Shown here: positions 18,444 to 28,969 of the stretch, one piece after another
Position numbering within the stretch: the first letter of the stretch is position 1
Layout of the letters: every line of letters begins with the position of its first letter
NCBI RefSeq assembly: GCF_020092905.1
Contig: NZ_JAGSGB010000002.1
Coordinates: 806,001 to 870,000, forward strand
Length of the DNA stretch: 64,000 nucleotides
Reading direction: 5' to 3'
From: Pacificimonas aurantium
GTDB lineage: Bacteria; Pseudomonadota; Alphaproteobacteria; Sphingomonadales; Sphingomonadaceae
Notes under the pieces: model-generated
What the model was told of the DNA's origin: nothing
Databases searched by the model: none
The model's input: the letters and a program-made list of their open reading frames with translations, nothing else
Program-made: the position numbers and the translations under genes

Positions 18444-19517
18444 ATGGCACCCATAACCGGCAACGACCGCCGCCCGGCAGACGCCCGTGGGAAGCAGGCG
18501 GGGCTGGGAAGCTTCGCCGTTCGCGTGCTGGTCCTGATCGCGCTGGCCGCCTCCGCGCTCCTTCTCTGGATGTTGAAAGACGTGGCGTTGCTGCTGTTCG
18601 CCGCGATCCTGATTGCCGTCATCCTTCATGCCGCAGCATCGGGCCTCTGCAAGTGGTTACCGCTTCCAAAGGGCGTGGCGCTTGCCCTCGCCGGCCTCCT
18701 GATTCTTGCGGTTCTCGGCTTGGCGGGCGCGATCTTCGGGCGCGAACTTACCCGGCAGCTGTCGCAGCTGGCGGACTTCCTCCCCGAGGCATGGACGGCA
18801 GCGCAGACATGGCTGGCGGACCGAGGTCTCTCCGTAACCGGAGAAAGCATGATCCCGGGCGGCCAGACCATTGCCGGCTGGCTGCAGGACTTCGCCGGCA
18901 TCGTCACAGGCGTCCTCACCGGCCTCATCCTGGCGGTCGTGGGCGGCGTCTATTTCGCCATTTCGCCGGACTCATACCGCCGCGGAGCGGTGCGTCTGCT
19001 GCCGCGCGGGGCGCGGGGCCCGGTCGAAGACTTCTTCGAAAAGAGCGGCAGCGCGCTGCGCCGCTGGCTGATCGCGAGGCTGGCCGCCATGCTGATCGTG
19101 GGCGTCATCGTCTATCTGGGCCTGATGCTGATCGGAGTGCCCTCTGCACTTGCCCTCGGAATCATCGCCGGCTTCCTGGAGTTCGTTCCCTTCGCCGGTC
19201 CGATCCTTGCCGCGCTGCCGGGCATACTTCTGGCGCTGACTCTCGGCCCGCAGAGCTTTTTCCTGACCGTCGGCCTTTACGTCGTGGTGCAGCAGGCGGA
19301 GGGGAATATCCTGACCCCGCTTCTCCTGAAGCAGGCGGTCGATCTGCCCCCGGCGCTGACGCTGTTCACGCTGTTCCTCTTCGGCGCGCTGTTCGGCATC
19401 GTCGGCGTGCTTCTCGCCGGACCGCTGACCGTCGTCAGCTATATCGCCGTCAAGTCGCTATGGATGGAGACCGCGCTGGACGAGGATGTGGACTACGCCT
19501 CGGAAGATTCCGGCTAG
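18444..19517 (+). CDS. AI-2E family transporter (PerM/TqsA superfamily permease)
   Basis: 357 residues with about eight membrane helices. There is a first pair (VRVLVLIALAASALLLWML and onward), a soluble amphipathic section around residues 90-150, and the conserved GIIAGFLEFVPFAGPILAAL motif of the family at about 235. The NILTPLLLKQAVDLPPALTL block near the C-terminus is also characteristic. Members export autoinducer-2 or act as Na+/H+ antiporters; substrate is unassigned here. GAGGAGAG precedes the ATG at 18444. It interrupts the gat genes on the opposite strand and is convergent with gatA, 4 bases apart. Confidence 0.88.
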   Translation: MAPITGNDRRPADARGKQAGLGSFAVRVLVLIALAASALLLWMLKDVALLLFAAILIAVILHAAASGLCKWLPLPKGVALALAGLLILAVLGLAGAIFGRELTRQLSQLADFLPEAWTAAQTWLADRGLSVTGESMIPGGQTIAGWLQDFAGIVTGVLTGLILAVVGGVYFAISPDSYRRGAVRLLPRGARGPVEDFFEKSGSALRRWLIARLAAMLIVGVIVYLGLMLIGVPSALALGIIAGFLEFVPFAGPILAALPGILLALTLGPQSFFLTVGLYVVVQQAEGNILTPLLLKQAVDLPPALTLFTLFLFGALFGIVGVLLAGPLTVVSYIAVKSLWMETALDEDVDYASEDSG

Positions 19518-19521
19518 CCGC

Positions 19522-21000
19522 CTACCACCATTTCTCCGGCTGGGCGGCAAAGCCCGCAGCCCGTTCAAGAGCGAAGCCCGCGTTGAGGACACCCTCTTCG
19601 TCAAGAGCCTTGCCGATAAGCTGCAGGCCGAGCGGCAGGCCGTCGGCATTGAGCCCGGCCGGGACGCTCATGGCGGGAAGACCCGCAAGGCTCGCCGGAA
19701 CGCAGAACACATCGTTCAGATACATGGCGATGGGGTCGTCCAGCTTGTCCCCGGCAGCAAAGGCAGCACTCGGCGCCGTCGGCGCGAGCAGCAGGTCGCA
19801 GTCCGCCCAGGCATTGTCGAAATCGCGCTGGATGAGCGTGCGTACCTTCTGCGCCTTCAGATAATAGGCGTCGTAATAGCCCGCGGACAGTACGTAAGTG
19901 CCGATCATGATGCGGCGCTTCACTTCGTCGCCGAAACCGGCCGAGCGCGTGGCCTCGTACATGTCGATCAGGTTACCGCCCTCGGGCGCCTCCCTGAGGC
20001 CGTAGCGGACGCCGTCATAACGGGCGAGGTTCGAGGAGGCCTCTGCCGGGGCGATGATATAATAGGTCGGCAGCGCATATTTCGTGTGCGGCAGCGAGAC
20101 CTCGACGATCTCGGCGCCGGCATCCTTCAGCATTTCCGCGCCGCGCGACCAGAGGTCCGCAATCTCGGCCGGAATGCCCTCGATCGTGTACTCCTTCGGA
20201 ATGCCGACGCGCTTGCCCTGAAGGTCGCCCGTCAAGGCGGCCTCGAAGTCGGGGACCGGCAGATCGAGACTGGTCGAATCCTTCGGATCGAACCCCGCCA
20301 TCTCACCAAGTAGGATGGCGCAGTCCGTCACGGTCCGCGCCATCGGTCCCGCCTGGTCGAGCGAGGAGGCGAAGGAAACGATCCCCCAGCGCGAACAGCG
20401 GCCATAGGTCGGCTTGATGCCGCAGATACCGGTGAACGCCGCGGGCTGGCGAATCGAACCGCCCGTATCGGTGCCGGTTGCGCCCGCGCAGAGCTTGGCG
20501 GCGACGGCGGACGAGCTGCCGCCGGAAGAGCCGCCGGGGACCAGCGCCTCGTTACCCTTGCCACGCCACGGATTGACGACATTGCCCCAGGCGCTGGTTT
20601 CGTTGGAGGAGCCCATGGCGAACTCGTCCATGTTGAGCTTGCCGAGCATGCCGGCGCCGGCCGCCTTCAGCTTTGCCGACACGGTCGATTCATATTGCGG
20701 ATGAAAGCCGCGAAGGATGTTCGACCCCGCCGTGGATTCGACGCCCTCGGTGCAGAACAGGTCCTTGATGCCGAGCGGGATGCCGGCAAGCGGCTTCAGC
20801 TCTTCACCGCCTGCGATGGCCCTGTCCGCCGCTTCGGCAGCAGCGAGCGCCAGTTCAGGCGTCTCGACGGTATAGGCGTTCAACTCGCGCCCGGCTTCGA
20901 CGGCACTGTTGTGCGCCGCGGCCAGTTCGGCTGCGGAAAACTGCTTCGCCTTCAGCCCCGCACGCATTTCGGCGAGGCTGAGCCCGGTCAACTCACTCAT
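19522..21000 (-). CDS. gatA: Asp-tRNA(Asn)/Glu-tRNA(Gln) amidotransferase subunit A
   Basis: 492 residues from the ATG at 21000. The amidase-signature fold has its Ser-cisSer-Lys triad: Lys in [11 protein letters not shown], then the Gly/Ser-rich [16 protein letters not shown] and [13 protein letters not shown]. It deaminates glutamine and delivers ammonia to GatB. The start overlaps the gatC stop by one base (TAATG), so the pair is translationally coupled. A longer open frame upstream is antisense-like and lacks homology. Confidence 0.98.
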   Translation of the reverse strand: MSELTGLSLAEMRAGLKAKQFSAAELAAAHNSAVEAGRELNAYTVETPELALAAAEAADRAIAGGEELKPLAGIPLGIKDLFCTEGVESTAGSNILRGFHPQYESTVSAKLKAAGAGMLGKLNMDEFAMGSSNETSAWGNVVNPWRGKGNEALVPGGSSGGSSSAVAAKLCAGATGTDTGGSIRQPAAFTGICGIKPTYGRCSRWGIVSFASSLDQAGPMARTVTDCAILLGEMAGFDPKDSTSLDLPVPDFEAALTGDLQGKRVGIPKEYTIEGIPAEIADLWSRGAEMLKDAGAEIVEVSLPHTKYALPTYYIIAPAEASSNLARYDGVRYGLREAPEGGNLIDMYEATRSAGFGDEVKRRIMIGTYVLSAGYYDAYYLKAQKVRTLIQRDFDNAWADCDLLLAPTAPSAAFAAGDKLDDPIAMYLNDVFCVPASLAGLPAMSVPAGLNADGLPLGLQLIGKALDEEGVLNAGFALERAAGFAAQPEKWW

Positions 21001-21287
21001 TATTCGATCACTTTCGGCACGGCGAAAAAGCCGTGCATTGCCTTCGGCGCGTTGGCGAGCACCTTGTCCTGTACATCGCCGTCGGTGACCTTGTCCTCGC
21101 GCCAGCGCAGCTGGTTGGCGATGACGGTCGACAAGGGCTCGACGCCGTCGGTATCGACCTCGCCGAGCTGCTCGACCCAATCGAGGATGTTCGACAATTC
21201 GCTCGCCATCGGCTCCACCCGCTCTTCGGGCATCTTGATGCGGGCAAGATGGGCGATCTTGCGAACGGTATCGGCGTCAACGGACAT
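21000..21287 (-). CDS. gatC: Asp-tRNA(Asn)/Glu-tRNA(Gln) amidotransferase subunit C
   Basis: 95 residues, standard size. It begins [17 protein letters not shown], the typical GatC N-terminal helix, then has the [20 protein letters not shown] belt that wraps the GatA-GatB interface. It stabilises the complex. It is the first gene of the gatC-gatA pair; no glnS is visible in the window, in line with indirect Gln-tRNA synthesis. Confidence 0.96.
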   Translation of the reverse strand: MSVDADTVRKIAHLARIKMPEERVEPMASELSNILDWVEQLGEVDTDGVEPLSTVIANQLRWREDKVTDGDVQDKVLANAPKAMHGFFAVPKVIE

Positions 21288-21390
21288 AGGGTTCTGCTCG
21301 TGGCTCCGGGAAAGATGTCTGGAGAAACCGCCGCACTAGCAGAGGCGGCGCGCCAGCGGCAAGCGGCGGCTTCGCGGAGGTTGCGGGAGC

Positions 21391-21795
21391 TTAGAACCCC
21401 CTTTTCGGCTTCTTCTGAGCGCCGGCGTTGTGACGCGCGCCGAAACAGCCCGAATAGCCATCGGGTCCGACGGGGCCGCAGGGAAAGGCGCCGTCACCCA
21501 TACCGCCTGCGTCGTAGGTGCCGCCCCCTTGATTGCGCGTAACATCGAGATAGGCGTTTCGCTCCCGGCTGACGCTGTGCAGGCGGCCGTCACCGTCCCA
21601 ACGCTCGGGCGGCGGAGCCAGACGATATTCGGAGCGCTCGCCCTCGCGATACCCACAAATGGTGACGACCCCCTTCTCCTCGGGACAGAGAATAGCCTTC
21701 AGATCATAGCCCTGAAGCAGATCGGGGGACGGCGGCGTCTCGGCTGCAGCTGCGCCTTCGGCCTGAAACAACAGAAACAGAAGGTGTGCCCGCAT
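21391..21795 (-). CDS. hypothetical exported protein
   Basis: 134 residues from the ATG at 21795. A short signal peptide (MRAHLLFLLFQAEGAAAAE) precedes a mature part with four or five Cys (ILCPEEKGVVTICGYREGER, then FPCGPVGPDGYSGCFGARH) and a Lys-rich end. The ICGYREGERS..RLAPPPERW region resembles small sphingomonad secreted proteins of unknown function. Nothing links it to gatCA, 100 bases further downstream. Confidence 0.6.
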   Translation of the reverse strand: MRAHLLFLLFQAEGAAAAETPPSPDLLQGYDLKAILCPEEKGVVTICGYREGERSEYRLAPPPERWDGDGRLHSVSRERNAYLDVTRNQGGGTYDAGGMGDGAFPCGPVGPDGYSGCFGARHNAGAQKKPKRGF

Positions 21796-21996
21796 TTCGT
21801 CCCCCCTGTCTTCATTTCCCTGGCAAGGGTTACGCCGACCGGCGCCCGCTTCCCTCATGGCATCGGGCTTTTTGCCAGGGGACGAGCGCCGGTTCTTGCG
21901 GGCGGCGGACCGAACCCCTAGGTCGCGGCCTTGCGTTTGCGGCGACCGGACCGGTGCTGGCCCGCTTTTCCTGAAACACAGTTCCGACGAGGTCTC

Positions 21997-23469
21997 ATGA
22001 CCAGCCTGCAGGCCGTGCGCCGCGAATGGCTATCCCACCCGCGCGAGAATATTCTCGCCGGCATCGTGGTCGCCCTTGCGCTGATTCCGGAAGCGATCGG
22101 CTTTTCGATCATTGCCGGTGTCGATCCCCGCGTGGGACTCTACGCAAGTTTCTCGATCGCGGTAATCATCGCCCTGACGGGCGGGCGGCCCGGCATGATC
22201 TCGGCCGCAACGGCTGCGGTGGCGGTGCTGGTCGTTCCGCTGGTGCAGACCTACGGCGTCGAGTATCTGTTTGCCGCCACCATCCTGATGGGCGTGTTCC
22301 AGGGCATAGCCGCGCTGCTGCGCCTCGACCTGCTGATGCAATATGTGTCGCGCTCGGTGATCACCGGCTTCGTCAACGCACTGGCGATCCTCATTTTCAT
22401 GGCGCAGCTGCCGCAGCTGACAGGGGTGGGCTGGGAAACCTACGCCATGGTCGCGGCGGGGCTGGCGATCATCTACCTGCTGCCCCTGCTGACGAAGGCG
22501 GTCCCCTCGCCGCTCATCGCCATCATCATACTCAGCGGGCTCGCCATCTGGCTGGACCTGCCCGTGAACCGGGTCGGCGACATGGGCGAGCTGCCGGACA
22601 GCCTGCCCTTCTTTGCGCTGCCGAGCGTCCCGCTGACACTGGAAACATTGCAGATCATCTTCCCTTATGCGCTGACCATGGCGGCCGTCGGCCTTCTGGA
22701 AACGCTGCTCACGGCTCAGATCGTCGACGACCTGACCGACACCGGCAGCAACAAGCGGCAGGAGATGCGCGGCCAGGGCATTGCGAACTTCGTGACCGGC
22801 TTCTTCGGCGGCATGGGCGGCTGCGCGATGATCGGCCAGTCGGTCATCAACGTGAAGTCGGGCGGTTCGACCCGCCTGTCCGCGCTGACCGCCGGCGTCG
22901 TGCTGCTGTTCCTGATCGTCGTGCTGGGCCCCTGGGTCGCGCAGATCCCGATGCCCGCCCTCGTCGCGGTCATGATCATGGTGTCCATCGGGACGTTCAG
23001 CTGGACGAGCATCCGCGACATCCGCTCGCATCCGTGGCACAGCTCGGTGGTCATGCTGGCTACCGTGGTCACCGTCGTCGTGACCCACGACCTGGCGCAG
23101 GGTGTCCTCGTCGGCGTGCTCCTGTCGGGCATTTTCTTCGCCAACAAGGTGGGCCGGATGTTCTCCGCCACCAGCGAGGCCGCGGAGGGCGGACGCAGCC
23201 GTACCTACCGCATCAGCGGCGAAGTCTTCTTTGCATCCGCCCAGCGCTTCCAGGCCGCCTTCGACTTCAAGGAAGTGCTGGACCGGGTCGTCATCGACGT
23301 ATCGCGGGCGCATTTCTGGGACATCTCTGCCATAGCCGCTCTGGACAAGGTGGTGCTGAAGTTCCGCCGCGAAGGTACTGACGTCGAATTGCAGGGCGTC
23401 AGCGAGGCCAGCGGGCATATGATCGACCGCTTCGGCGACAGCGATACCGGAGGAGCCGTATCCCCATGA
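21997..23469 (+). CDS. SulP-family anion transporter with STAS domain
   Basis: 490 residues from the ATG at 21997. It has ten or more membrane helices and the SulP signature near the N-terminus ([26 protein letters not shown]), then [17 protein letters not shown] and [23 protein letters not shown] domain fills about residues 385-480 ([20 protein letters not shown]). SulP proteins carry sulfate, bicarbonate or dicarboxylates in the inner membrane. The fused STAS module binds regulators. Its TGA overlaps the ATG of the universal stress protein (CCATGA), hinting at a functional pair such as a USP-gated anion or bicarbonate transporter. Confidence 0.9.
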   Translation: MTSLQAVRREWLSHPRENILAGIVVALALIPEAIGFSIIAGVDPRVGLYASFSIAVIIALTGGRPGMISAATAAVAVLVVPLVQTYGVEYLFAATILMGVFQGIAALLRLDLLMQYVSRSVITGFVNALAILIFMAQLPQLTGVGWETYAMVAAGLAIIYLLPLLTKAVPSPLIAIIILSGLAIWLDLPVNRVGDMGELPDSLPFFALPSVPLTLETLQIIFPYALTMAAVGLLETLLTAQIVDDLTDTGSNKRQEMRGQGIANFVTGFFGGMGGCAMIGQSVINVKSGGSTRLSALTAGVVLLFLIVVLGPWVAQIPMPALVAVMIMVSIGTFSWTSIRDIRSHPWHSSVVMLATVVTVVVTHDLAQGVLVGVLLSGIFFANKVGRMFSATSEAAEGGRSRTYRISGEVFFASAQRFQAAFDFKEVLDRVVIDVSRAHFWDISAIAALDKVVLKFRREGTDVELQGVSEASGHMIDRFGDSDTGGAVSP

Positions 23470-24305
23470 AGATTCTCGCCTGCCTCGATGCCTCACCCTA
23501 CGCCGCCAGCGTCTGCAACAGCGCGGCCTGGGTCGCGCAGCGGACCGACGGACGCGTCGAACTGCTTCACGTGATCCAGCGGCACGATGCCGTCTCCGAC
23601 CGCCATGACCTGTCCGGCGCCATCGGCCTCGGCGTGAAGTCCAGCCTGATGGAAGAGTTGGCCCGCATTGGCGAGGAAGAAGGAAAGCTGGCGCGGCAGC
23701 GCGGGCAGATGATCCTGGATGCGGCAGGCGAACGACTGGCCGACGCGGGCATTCGCGACGTCACCCTTACCCACCGTCATGGCGGCATCGTCGAGACGAT
23801 CATCGAGCGCGAGGCCGATGCGGATGTCGTGATCATCGGCAAGCGAGGGGCCTCGTCCGGCTTCGCCGCCGATCATATCGGCAGCAAGGTCGAGCGCGTC
23901 GTCCGGGCGAGCACCCTGCCGGTTTTGATCGCAGCGCGCGAGTTCCAGGTTCCGAAGCGCATCCTGTTCGCCTTCGATGGCGGAGCGAGCGCCGTGCGCG
24001 CCGCTGAATTCCTCGGGTCCGACCGCGCCTCCGCAGAGTTGCCGGTGCACCTCCTGACCGCCGGTCTGGACAATGCCCATAACCAGCGGGAGCAGGAGCG
24101 GGCGGAGGCGATGATGCCGAACCGGTCGGTCACGCGCTCGATCGAGGCGGGGGAGCCGGAAGACCTGATCCGCGCAGAGGCCCGGCCCGACGACCTCCTC
24201 GTCATGGGCGCCTACGGCCATTCGCGCATTCGCTCGCTGATCGTGGGCTCGACGACGACGGCGATGATCCGCACGCCCGGCCTGTCCGTGCTGCTGTTCC
24301 GCTAG
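23466..24305 (+). CDS. tandem universal stress protein (UspA family)
   Basis: 279 residues holding two UspA domains. Each keeps an ATP-binding G-x2-G-x9-G-S motif: [16 protein letters not shown] (about residues 120-136) and [15 protein letters not shown] (about 255-270), so nucleotide binding is expected in both. Its start overlaps the SulP stop by 4 bases. USPs respond to starvation, oxidative stress or c-di-AMP/ATP levels and often regulate the adjacent transporter. It is convergent with the next gene, with a 4-base overlap of 3' ends. Confidence 0.92.
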   Translation: MKILACLDASPYAASVCNSAAWVAQRTDGRVELLHVIQRHDAVSDRHDLSGAIGLGVKSSLMEELARIGEEEGKLARQRGQMILDAAGERLADAGIRDVTLTHRHGGIVETIIEREADADVVIIGKRGASSGFAADHIGSKVERVVRASTLPVLIAAREFQVPKRILFAFDGGASAVRAAEFLGSDRASAELPVHLLTAGLDNAHNQREQERAEAMMPNRSVTRSIEAGEPEDLIRAEARPDDLLVMGAYGHSRIRSLIVGSTTTAMIRTPGLSVLLFR

Positions 24306-25507
24306 GCGGCCGCGGCCCTTTCGGCGACCGCTTCGGCTGCCGCCACGCCGCTGGCCCAGGCCCACTGGAAATTATATCCGCCCAGCCAGCCGGTGACGTC
24401 GACTCCCTCGCCGATGAAATAGAGGCCGGGCACGTTCTTGGCTTCCATGGTCTTCGACGAAAGGCCTGCGGTGCCGACGCCGCCCACGGTCACTTCGGCC
24501 TTTGCGAAGCCTTCCGACCCCGACGGCCGGAAGCGCCAATCCTTGAGGCGTGCCGCCGCCCCCCGCAGCGCCTTGTCCGGCAGGTTACCCAGATCGCCGG
24601 ACAGGCCCAGCCGTGAGCAGAGAGCCCCGGCCAGCCGGTCTGGCAGCAGACCGCGCAGGGCGGACTGGAAGTGAAGGGAGGGCTGGGCACGCTTGCGCTC
24701 GACGAGCAGCTCGGGCGCTTGGCCGGGCAGAAAATCGATGCCGATTTCGTCGCCCGGATACCAGTAGGAAGAGATTTGCAGGATGGCCGGGCCGCTAAGG
24801 CCGCGGTGCGTGAACAGCGCGGCTTCGTGGAACCTGGTTTTGCCGTGAGAGGCCACGACGTCGCTAGAGACGCCGGACAGCTCGCGAAACAGCAGTTCTT
24901 CGCCCGGCAGGGTAAGCGGGACGAGGGCGGGCCGGGGCTCGACAACCTTGAGCCCGAACTGGCGGGCCGCCTCATATGCGAACGAGCTGGCCCCGAGCTT
25001 GGGGATGGAGGGCCCGCCGGTGGCCACAACGAGCTGCGCCGCGCGGATGCTGCGGCCGCCGAGTTCCAGCGTGAACCCGCCTTCGTCACGCGTGACGCCG
25101 CTCGTAGGCTGCCCAAGGGTCAGCTCGACGCCGCCCTTGCGGCACTCCTCGAGCAGCAGGCCGACGATCTGCCGCGCGGAGCCGTCGCAGAAGAGCTGGC
25201 CCAGCGTCTTTTCATGCCAAGCGATGCCATAAGCCTCTACCAACGCGAGGAAGTCGCGTGCGGTGTAGCGGCTGAGCGCAGACTTGGCGAAATGCCGGTT
25301 GCCGGACAGGAACCGGTCGGGACTGGTGTGAATGTTCGTGAAGTTGCAGCGGCCGCCACCGGAAATCAGGATTTTGCGGCCCGGGGTCTCGTTGTGATCG
25401 GCGAGCAGGACCCGCGCGCCGCGCTGCGCCGCCCGGGCAGCGCACATGAGGCCGGCCGCGCCCGCCCCTAGGACAACGGCGTCGTACCTGTCGTTGCCGC
25501 CGGTCAC
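24302..25507 (-). CDS. FAD-dependent oxidoreductase, HI0933/BaiN-like
   Basis: 401 residues. An N-terminal Rossmann dinucleotide site (VVLGAGAAGLMCAARAAQRG) is followed by the HI0933-family signature ISGGGRCNFTN. A second GG motif (VVATGGPSIPKLGAS) and the C-terminal FAD motif (GLYFIGEGVDVTGWLGGYN, with FQWAWASG) complete the family pattern. Members are flavoproteins of the YhiN/BaiN group; most substrates are unknown, although one branch reduces bile acids. It is cytoplasmic and sits 18 bases after the prolyl oligopeptidase gene on the same strand. Confidence 0.88.
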   Translation of the reverse strand: MTGGNDRYDAVVLGAGAAGLMCAARAAQRGARVLLADHNETPGRKILISGGGRCNFTNIHTSPDRFLSGNRHFAKSALSRYTARDFLALVEAYGIAWHEKTLGQLFCDGSARQIVGLLLEECRKGGVELTLGQPTSGVTRDEGGFTLELGGRSIRAAQLVVATGGPSIPKLGASSFAYEAARQFGLKVVEPRPALVPLTLPGEELLFRELSGVSSDVVASHGKTRFHEAALFTHRGLSGPAILQISSYWYPGDEIGIDFLPGQAPELLVERKRAQPSLHFQSALRGLLPDRLAGALCSRLGLSGDLGNLPDKALRGAAARLKDWRFRPSGSEGFAKAEVTVGGVGTAGLSSKTMEAKNVPGLYFIGEGVDVTGWLGGYNFQWAWASGVAAAEAVAERAAAA

Positions 25508-25525
25508 GAGAAAGGGCGCAAGCGG

Positions 25526-27679
25526 CTATTCGCCATCGCCGACCGCAAGGCCGGTATGCGCGGCGGCGAACGCCCAGACATCGGCATATTCCTCGATCAC
25601 CTTGTCGACCGGCTTTCCGGAGCCGTGCCCGGCGCGGGTTTCGATCCGGATCAGGTGCGGATCCGGTCCGATTTCGGCTGCCTGCAAGGCCGCAGTATAT
25701 TTGAAGCTGTGACCGGGAACGACGCGGTCGTCCGTATCGGCAGTCGTCACGAGGATCGCGGGGTAGTCGGTGTCGCCGCCGATATTATGATAGGGCGAAT
25801 AGGCGTAGAGCGTTTTGAAATCCGCTTCACGGTCGGGGTAGCCATAGTCGTCGACCCAGTAGCGCCCGGCAGTGAACTGGTCGAAGCGCACCATGTCCAT
25901 GACGCCGACCGCCGGAAGAGCGGCGGCGAACAGATCCGGTCGCTGGTTCGTCACGGCCCCGACAAGTAGCCCGCCATTCGACCCGCCCTGGATCGCCAAC
26001 TGTTCGGACGACGTCACGCCCGTCTCGATCAGATGTTCGGCGGCGGCGATGAAGTCGTCGAACACATTCTGCTTGTTCTGAAGCCGGCCGGCATCGTGCC
26101 ACGCTTTCCCATATTCGCCGCCGCCGCGGATATTGGCGATGGCGACAACGCCGCCCTGCTCGATCCATGCGAGCCGCGTCGTCGAAAAAGCCGGCAGGAC
26201 GGAAACGTTGAAGCCGCCATAACCGTAAAGCAGCGTGGGAGCCGGTTTGCCGCTGTCGAGGTCGGCTCGGCGCACGACGAACATCGGCACGCGCGTCCCA
26301 TCCTTCGACGTGTAGAATTGCTGTTCCGCCACGAAGGCATCCGGGTCGAAGGGCACATCGGGCTCGCGCCAGATTTCGCTGGCCTTTGCCTCCACATCGT
26401 AGCGGTAGATGCGCGGCGGAACGGTGAAGCTGGTGAAGCCGTAGAAAAGCTCGCCGTCGCCTTCTTCGCCGCCCAGATAGGCCTGGCCGATACCAGGCAG
26501 GTCGACCGCGCCCAAGGGCGTCCCATCGAGCGCAAATGTCCGCAGCTCGCTCTTCACATCGGAGAGATAGGCGAGAACGAGCGTATCGCGCTTCAGCGCC
26601 GCCTGCTCGAGCACGGCGTCATCCTGACCGACGATTTGCACGGGCTGCGCTGCGGGATCGGACATATCCAGTCGCACGACCCGCTGCCTCGGCGCGTCGA
26701 GGTTGGTCAGGAAATAGATCTCGCTGCCGCGATTGCCCGCATATGCCCAATTGTTCTCGCGCGCCCCGATCAGCGTTACCGGCGCCAAATCGTCCGAAGC
26801 GAGGTCGATGACGTGAACCTGGTAGCGCTCGTCCGTACCCTCGCTGGAGTAGATGATGAGATAGCGGCCGTCATGCGTCGTCTGCGCGGTATGGCTGAGC
26901 TTGGGCTCGGCAGGTGTCTCATAGACCAGCCGGTCATCGGACTGGGGTGTACCCAGGCGGTGATAGTAGACTTTCTGGTCAAGGTTGAGCGACTGGAATT
27001 CCTGCCCCTGTTCCGGACGCGCGAAACGGGAATAGAAGAAGCCGTCGCCAGAGCCGTCCCAGCTGAGGTTCGAGAACTTCACCCATTCGACGATATCCGA
27101 AGTCGTCCGACCGGTCGCTGCATCGACAACCTTCACGGTCCGCCAGTCGCTGCCACCGTCCTGCTCGGCATAGACCAGCTTCGCCCCGTCCGGAGAGAGG
27201 GCGTAGCCGCCCAGCGCCACCGTATCGTCCTCCGACCAGTCGTTGGGATCCAGAAGAACCTTTGCCTCGGCATCGTCCGGCCCCTGCGTCATCAACCTGG
27301 GCTGGTTGAGAAGGCCGGGATTATAGGTGAAGATAGTGCGCCCGCCGGCCGCCTCGGGAAGGCTGTAGCGTTCATAGTCGATCAGCGCCCGCAGGCGCTT
27401 CGCGAAGGTCTCGCGCCCAGGCAAGTCCGAAAGATATGCCTGTGTAACCTTGTTCTGCGCGGCGACCCAAGCCGCAACCTCCTCGTCTTCGCGGACATCA
27501 TTCTCAAGCCAGCGATAGGGGTCCTCGACCACCGTCCCAAAGCGCGTTTCGGACACATCTTCGGCACGGGTTTCGGGATAGTCGAGATCGGACATGTTCT
27601 GCGCTTTGCTGGGAACGGGGAAAAGGGAAATGACGGCCGAGGCCGCGGCGAGAGCCAATGGGCTGGGAATGCGGGTCAT
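25526..27679 (-). CDS. prolyl oligopeptidase (S9A), exported
   Basis: 717 residues. A signal peptide (LALAAASAVISLFPVPSKAQ) precedes a seven-bladed propeller and a C-terminal alpha/beta-hydrolase domain. Ser567 is in QGGSNGGL, the Asp is in DTDDRV and the His is in AGHGSG, so the Ser-Asp-His triad is complete. These enzymes cleave short peptides after proline and here would act in the periplasm. It is divergent from the DUF3089 hydrolase, with a 171-base gap that must hold both promoters; no clear motif was seen there. Confidence 0.94.
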   Translation of the reverse strand: MTRIPSPLALAAASAVISLFPVPSKAQNMSDLDYPETRAEDVSETRFGTVVEDPYRWLENDVREDEEVAAWVAAQNKVTQAYLSDLPGRETFAKRLRALIDYERYSLPEAAGGRTIFTYNPGLLNQPRLMTQGPDDAEAKVLLDPNDWSEDDTVALGGYALSPDGAKLVYAEQDGGSDWRTVKVVDAATGRTTSDIVEWVKFSNLSWDGSGDGFFYSRFARPEQGQEFQSLNLDQKVYYHRLGTPQSDDRLVYETPAEPKLSHTAQTTHDGRYLIIYSSEGTDERYQVHVIDLASDDLAPVTLIGARENNWAYAGNRGSEIYFLTNLDAPRQRVVRLDMSDPAAQPVQIVGQDDAVLEQAALKRDTLVLAYLSDVKSELRTFALDGTPLGAVDLPGIGQAYLGGEEGDGELFYGFTSFTVPPRIYRYDVEAKASEIWREPDVPFDPDAFVAEQQFYTSKDGTRVPMFVVRRADLDSGKPAPTLLYGYGGFNVSVLPAFSTTRLAWIEQGGVVAIANIRGGGEYGKAWHDAGRLQNKQNVFDDFIAAAEHLIETGVTSSEQLAIQGGSNGGLLVGAVTNQRPDLFAAALPAVGVMDMVRFDQFTAGRYWVDDYGYPDREADFKTLYAYSPYHNIGGDTDYPAILVTTADTDDRVVPGHSFKYTAALQAAEIGPDPHLIRIETRAGHGSGKPVDKVIEEYADVWAFAAAHTGLAVGDGE

Positions 27680-27850
27680 GCGAAGGGCCTCCTGAACGCC
27701 CTTGCGCTAGTCGCACGGGCCTGCGGCGGCAAGGGACCCGAGCGGCGAGATGCCCAACTTCCCATCGTCCCAGGAGCATTGCACCTGCGTGGCGTCTCCC
27801 CTATCGCAGCGAGCAATTCGTCTATCTCCCGTCCGGCAAGTGTCCGATCC

Positions 27851-28969
27851 ATGGCAGCGCGCATATTCCTCTGGTCGGTTTTCGGTCTGATTTCGCTCGC
27901 CGTGGCGGCAGCGATTCTCTGGGCGGCGGCCGGAGGCTGGATCCTGCGGCAATATATGGCGCCAAGCGTCAGTTTCGAAGAAAGCCCGAAGGCGCCGCCG
28001 ACGTTCTACGACAGGCCCGACGCCTGGATCGCGCGGCCGGGCCTGCCGAGCGAGGAGGCAAGATGGCTGCCGGACGGAGTTTTCCCGAAACCGGACGCTC
28101 CGGCGGCCATCTTCTACGTACATCCGACGACCTACCTAGGCAGCGACCGCTGGAATGCGCCGATCGATGTCGGAAGCGAAGATGCGCGATTCCGCCGCCG
28201 GGTCTTCACGCAGAGCCAGGCAAGCGCTTTCACAGTCGCCGGCGATGTCTGGGCACCGAAATATCGCCAAGCCGCGTTCGGCGCCTTTCTGAACTTCTCG
28301 TCCCCCGACGCCGAAAAGGCGTTCGCGCTTGCCAGTTCTGACGTCAGCAAGGCGTTCGAGGAGTTCATGAACTCGACCGACCCCGGCCAGCCGATCATTC
28401 TGGTCGGCCATTCGCAGGGTGCCTTTCACCTTGCGAGCCTGCTGGCTGAGCGCGGCGAAGACGAAGAGCTTCGGTCCCGCCTCGTCGCAGCCTATCTGAT
28501 CGGCTGGCCGATTTCCGAAACCGCGGACCTTCCGGCGATGAACATAACGCCCTGCCGTGAGCCCAGGCAGGTTCGGTGCCTGCTCGCCTATCAGAGTTTC
28601 GGCGAGCCTGCCGACCCATCGCTCATCTTCGATGCCTTCGACCAGACCAACGGATTTACCGGCGAGCCGCGCCGCAATACCCAACTGCTCTGCACAAATC
28701 CCGTCACCGGGGGCTCTACACAGGCCGCGGCCGCCTCGGAAAACATCGGCACCCTCGTGCCAGAGGAAAGCCTGCTGAACGCGCACCTGGAACCGGGGCT
28801 GGTCGGCGGCACATGCACGGACCGGGGCTATCTGGTGCTGACCCAGGATCCCCCGGACATGGGCAGCTACGTCCTCCCGGGCAATAATTATCACGTATAC
28901 GACATCCCGCTGTTCTGGGCCAATCTGAGAGCCGATGCGCAGGAGAGGACGACCGCATTCGCGCAGTAG
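27851..28969 (+). CDS. DUF3089 alpha/beta-hydrolase, membrane-anchored
   Basis: 372 residues. It has an N-terminal membrane helix (FGLISLAVAAAILWAAAGGW), then the DUF3089 hallmarks FYVHPTTYLGSDRWNAP, FTQSQASAFTVAGDVWAPKY and the nucleophile elbow VGHSQGAFHLASLL. A late YHVYDIPLFW carries the presumed catalytic His. Lipase-like hydrolases of this family act at the envelope on unknown esters. It overlaps the ruvX 5' end by 13 bases, so it begins a ruvX-pyrB-pyrC' transcript. Confidence 0.87.
   Translation: MAARIFLWSVFGLISLAVAAAILWAAAGGWILRQYMAPSVSFEESPKAPPTFYDRPDAWIARPGLPSEEARWLPDGVFPKPDAPAAIFYVHPTTYLGSDRWNAPIDVGSEDARFRRRVFTQSQASAFTVAGDVWAPKYRQAAFGAFLNFSSPDAEKAFALASSDVSKAFEEFMNSTDPGQPIILVGHSQGAFHLASLLAERGEDEELRSRLVAAYLIGWPISETADLPAMNITPCREPRQVRCLLAYQSFGEPADPSLIFDAFDQTNGFTGEPRRNTQLLCTNPVTGGSTQAAAASENIGTLVPEESLLNAHLEPGLVGGTCTDRGYLVLTQDPPDMGSYVLPGNNYHVYDIPLFWANLRADAQERTTAFAQ

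Noticed and set aside
21001-21180. 60-codon N-terminal extension of GatA
   Set aside because: It covers gatC in another frame; GatA begins normally at the ATG overlapping the gatC stop.
22026-23496. Long open frames overlapping the SulP gene on both strands (including a 488-codon minus frame)
   Set aside because: They are Arg/Gly/His/Asp-rich shadow translations of a GC-rich gene; the SulP frame has clear membrane helices and family motifs.
26033-27850. Possible 5' extension of the DUF3089 gene over the prolyl oligopeptidase region
   Set aside because: The added residues are antisense to the oligopeptidase; the ATG at 27851 is followed directly by a membrane anchor.
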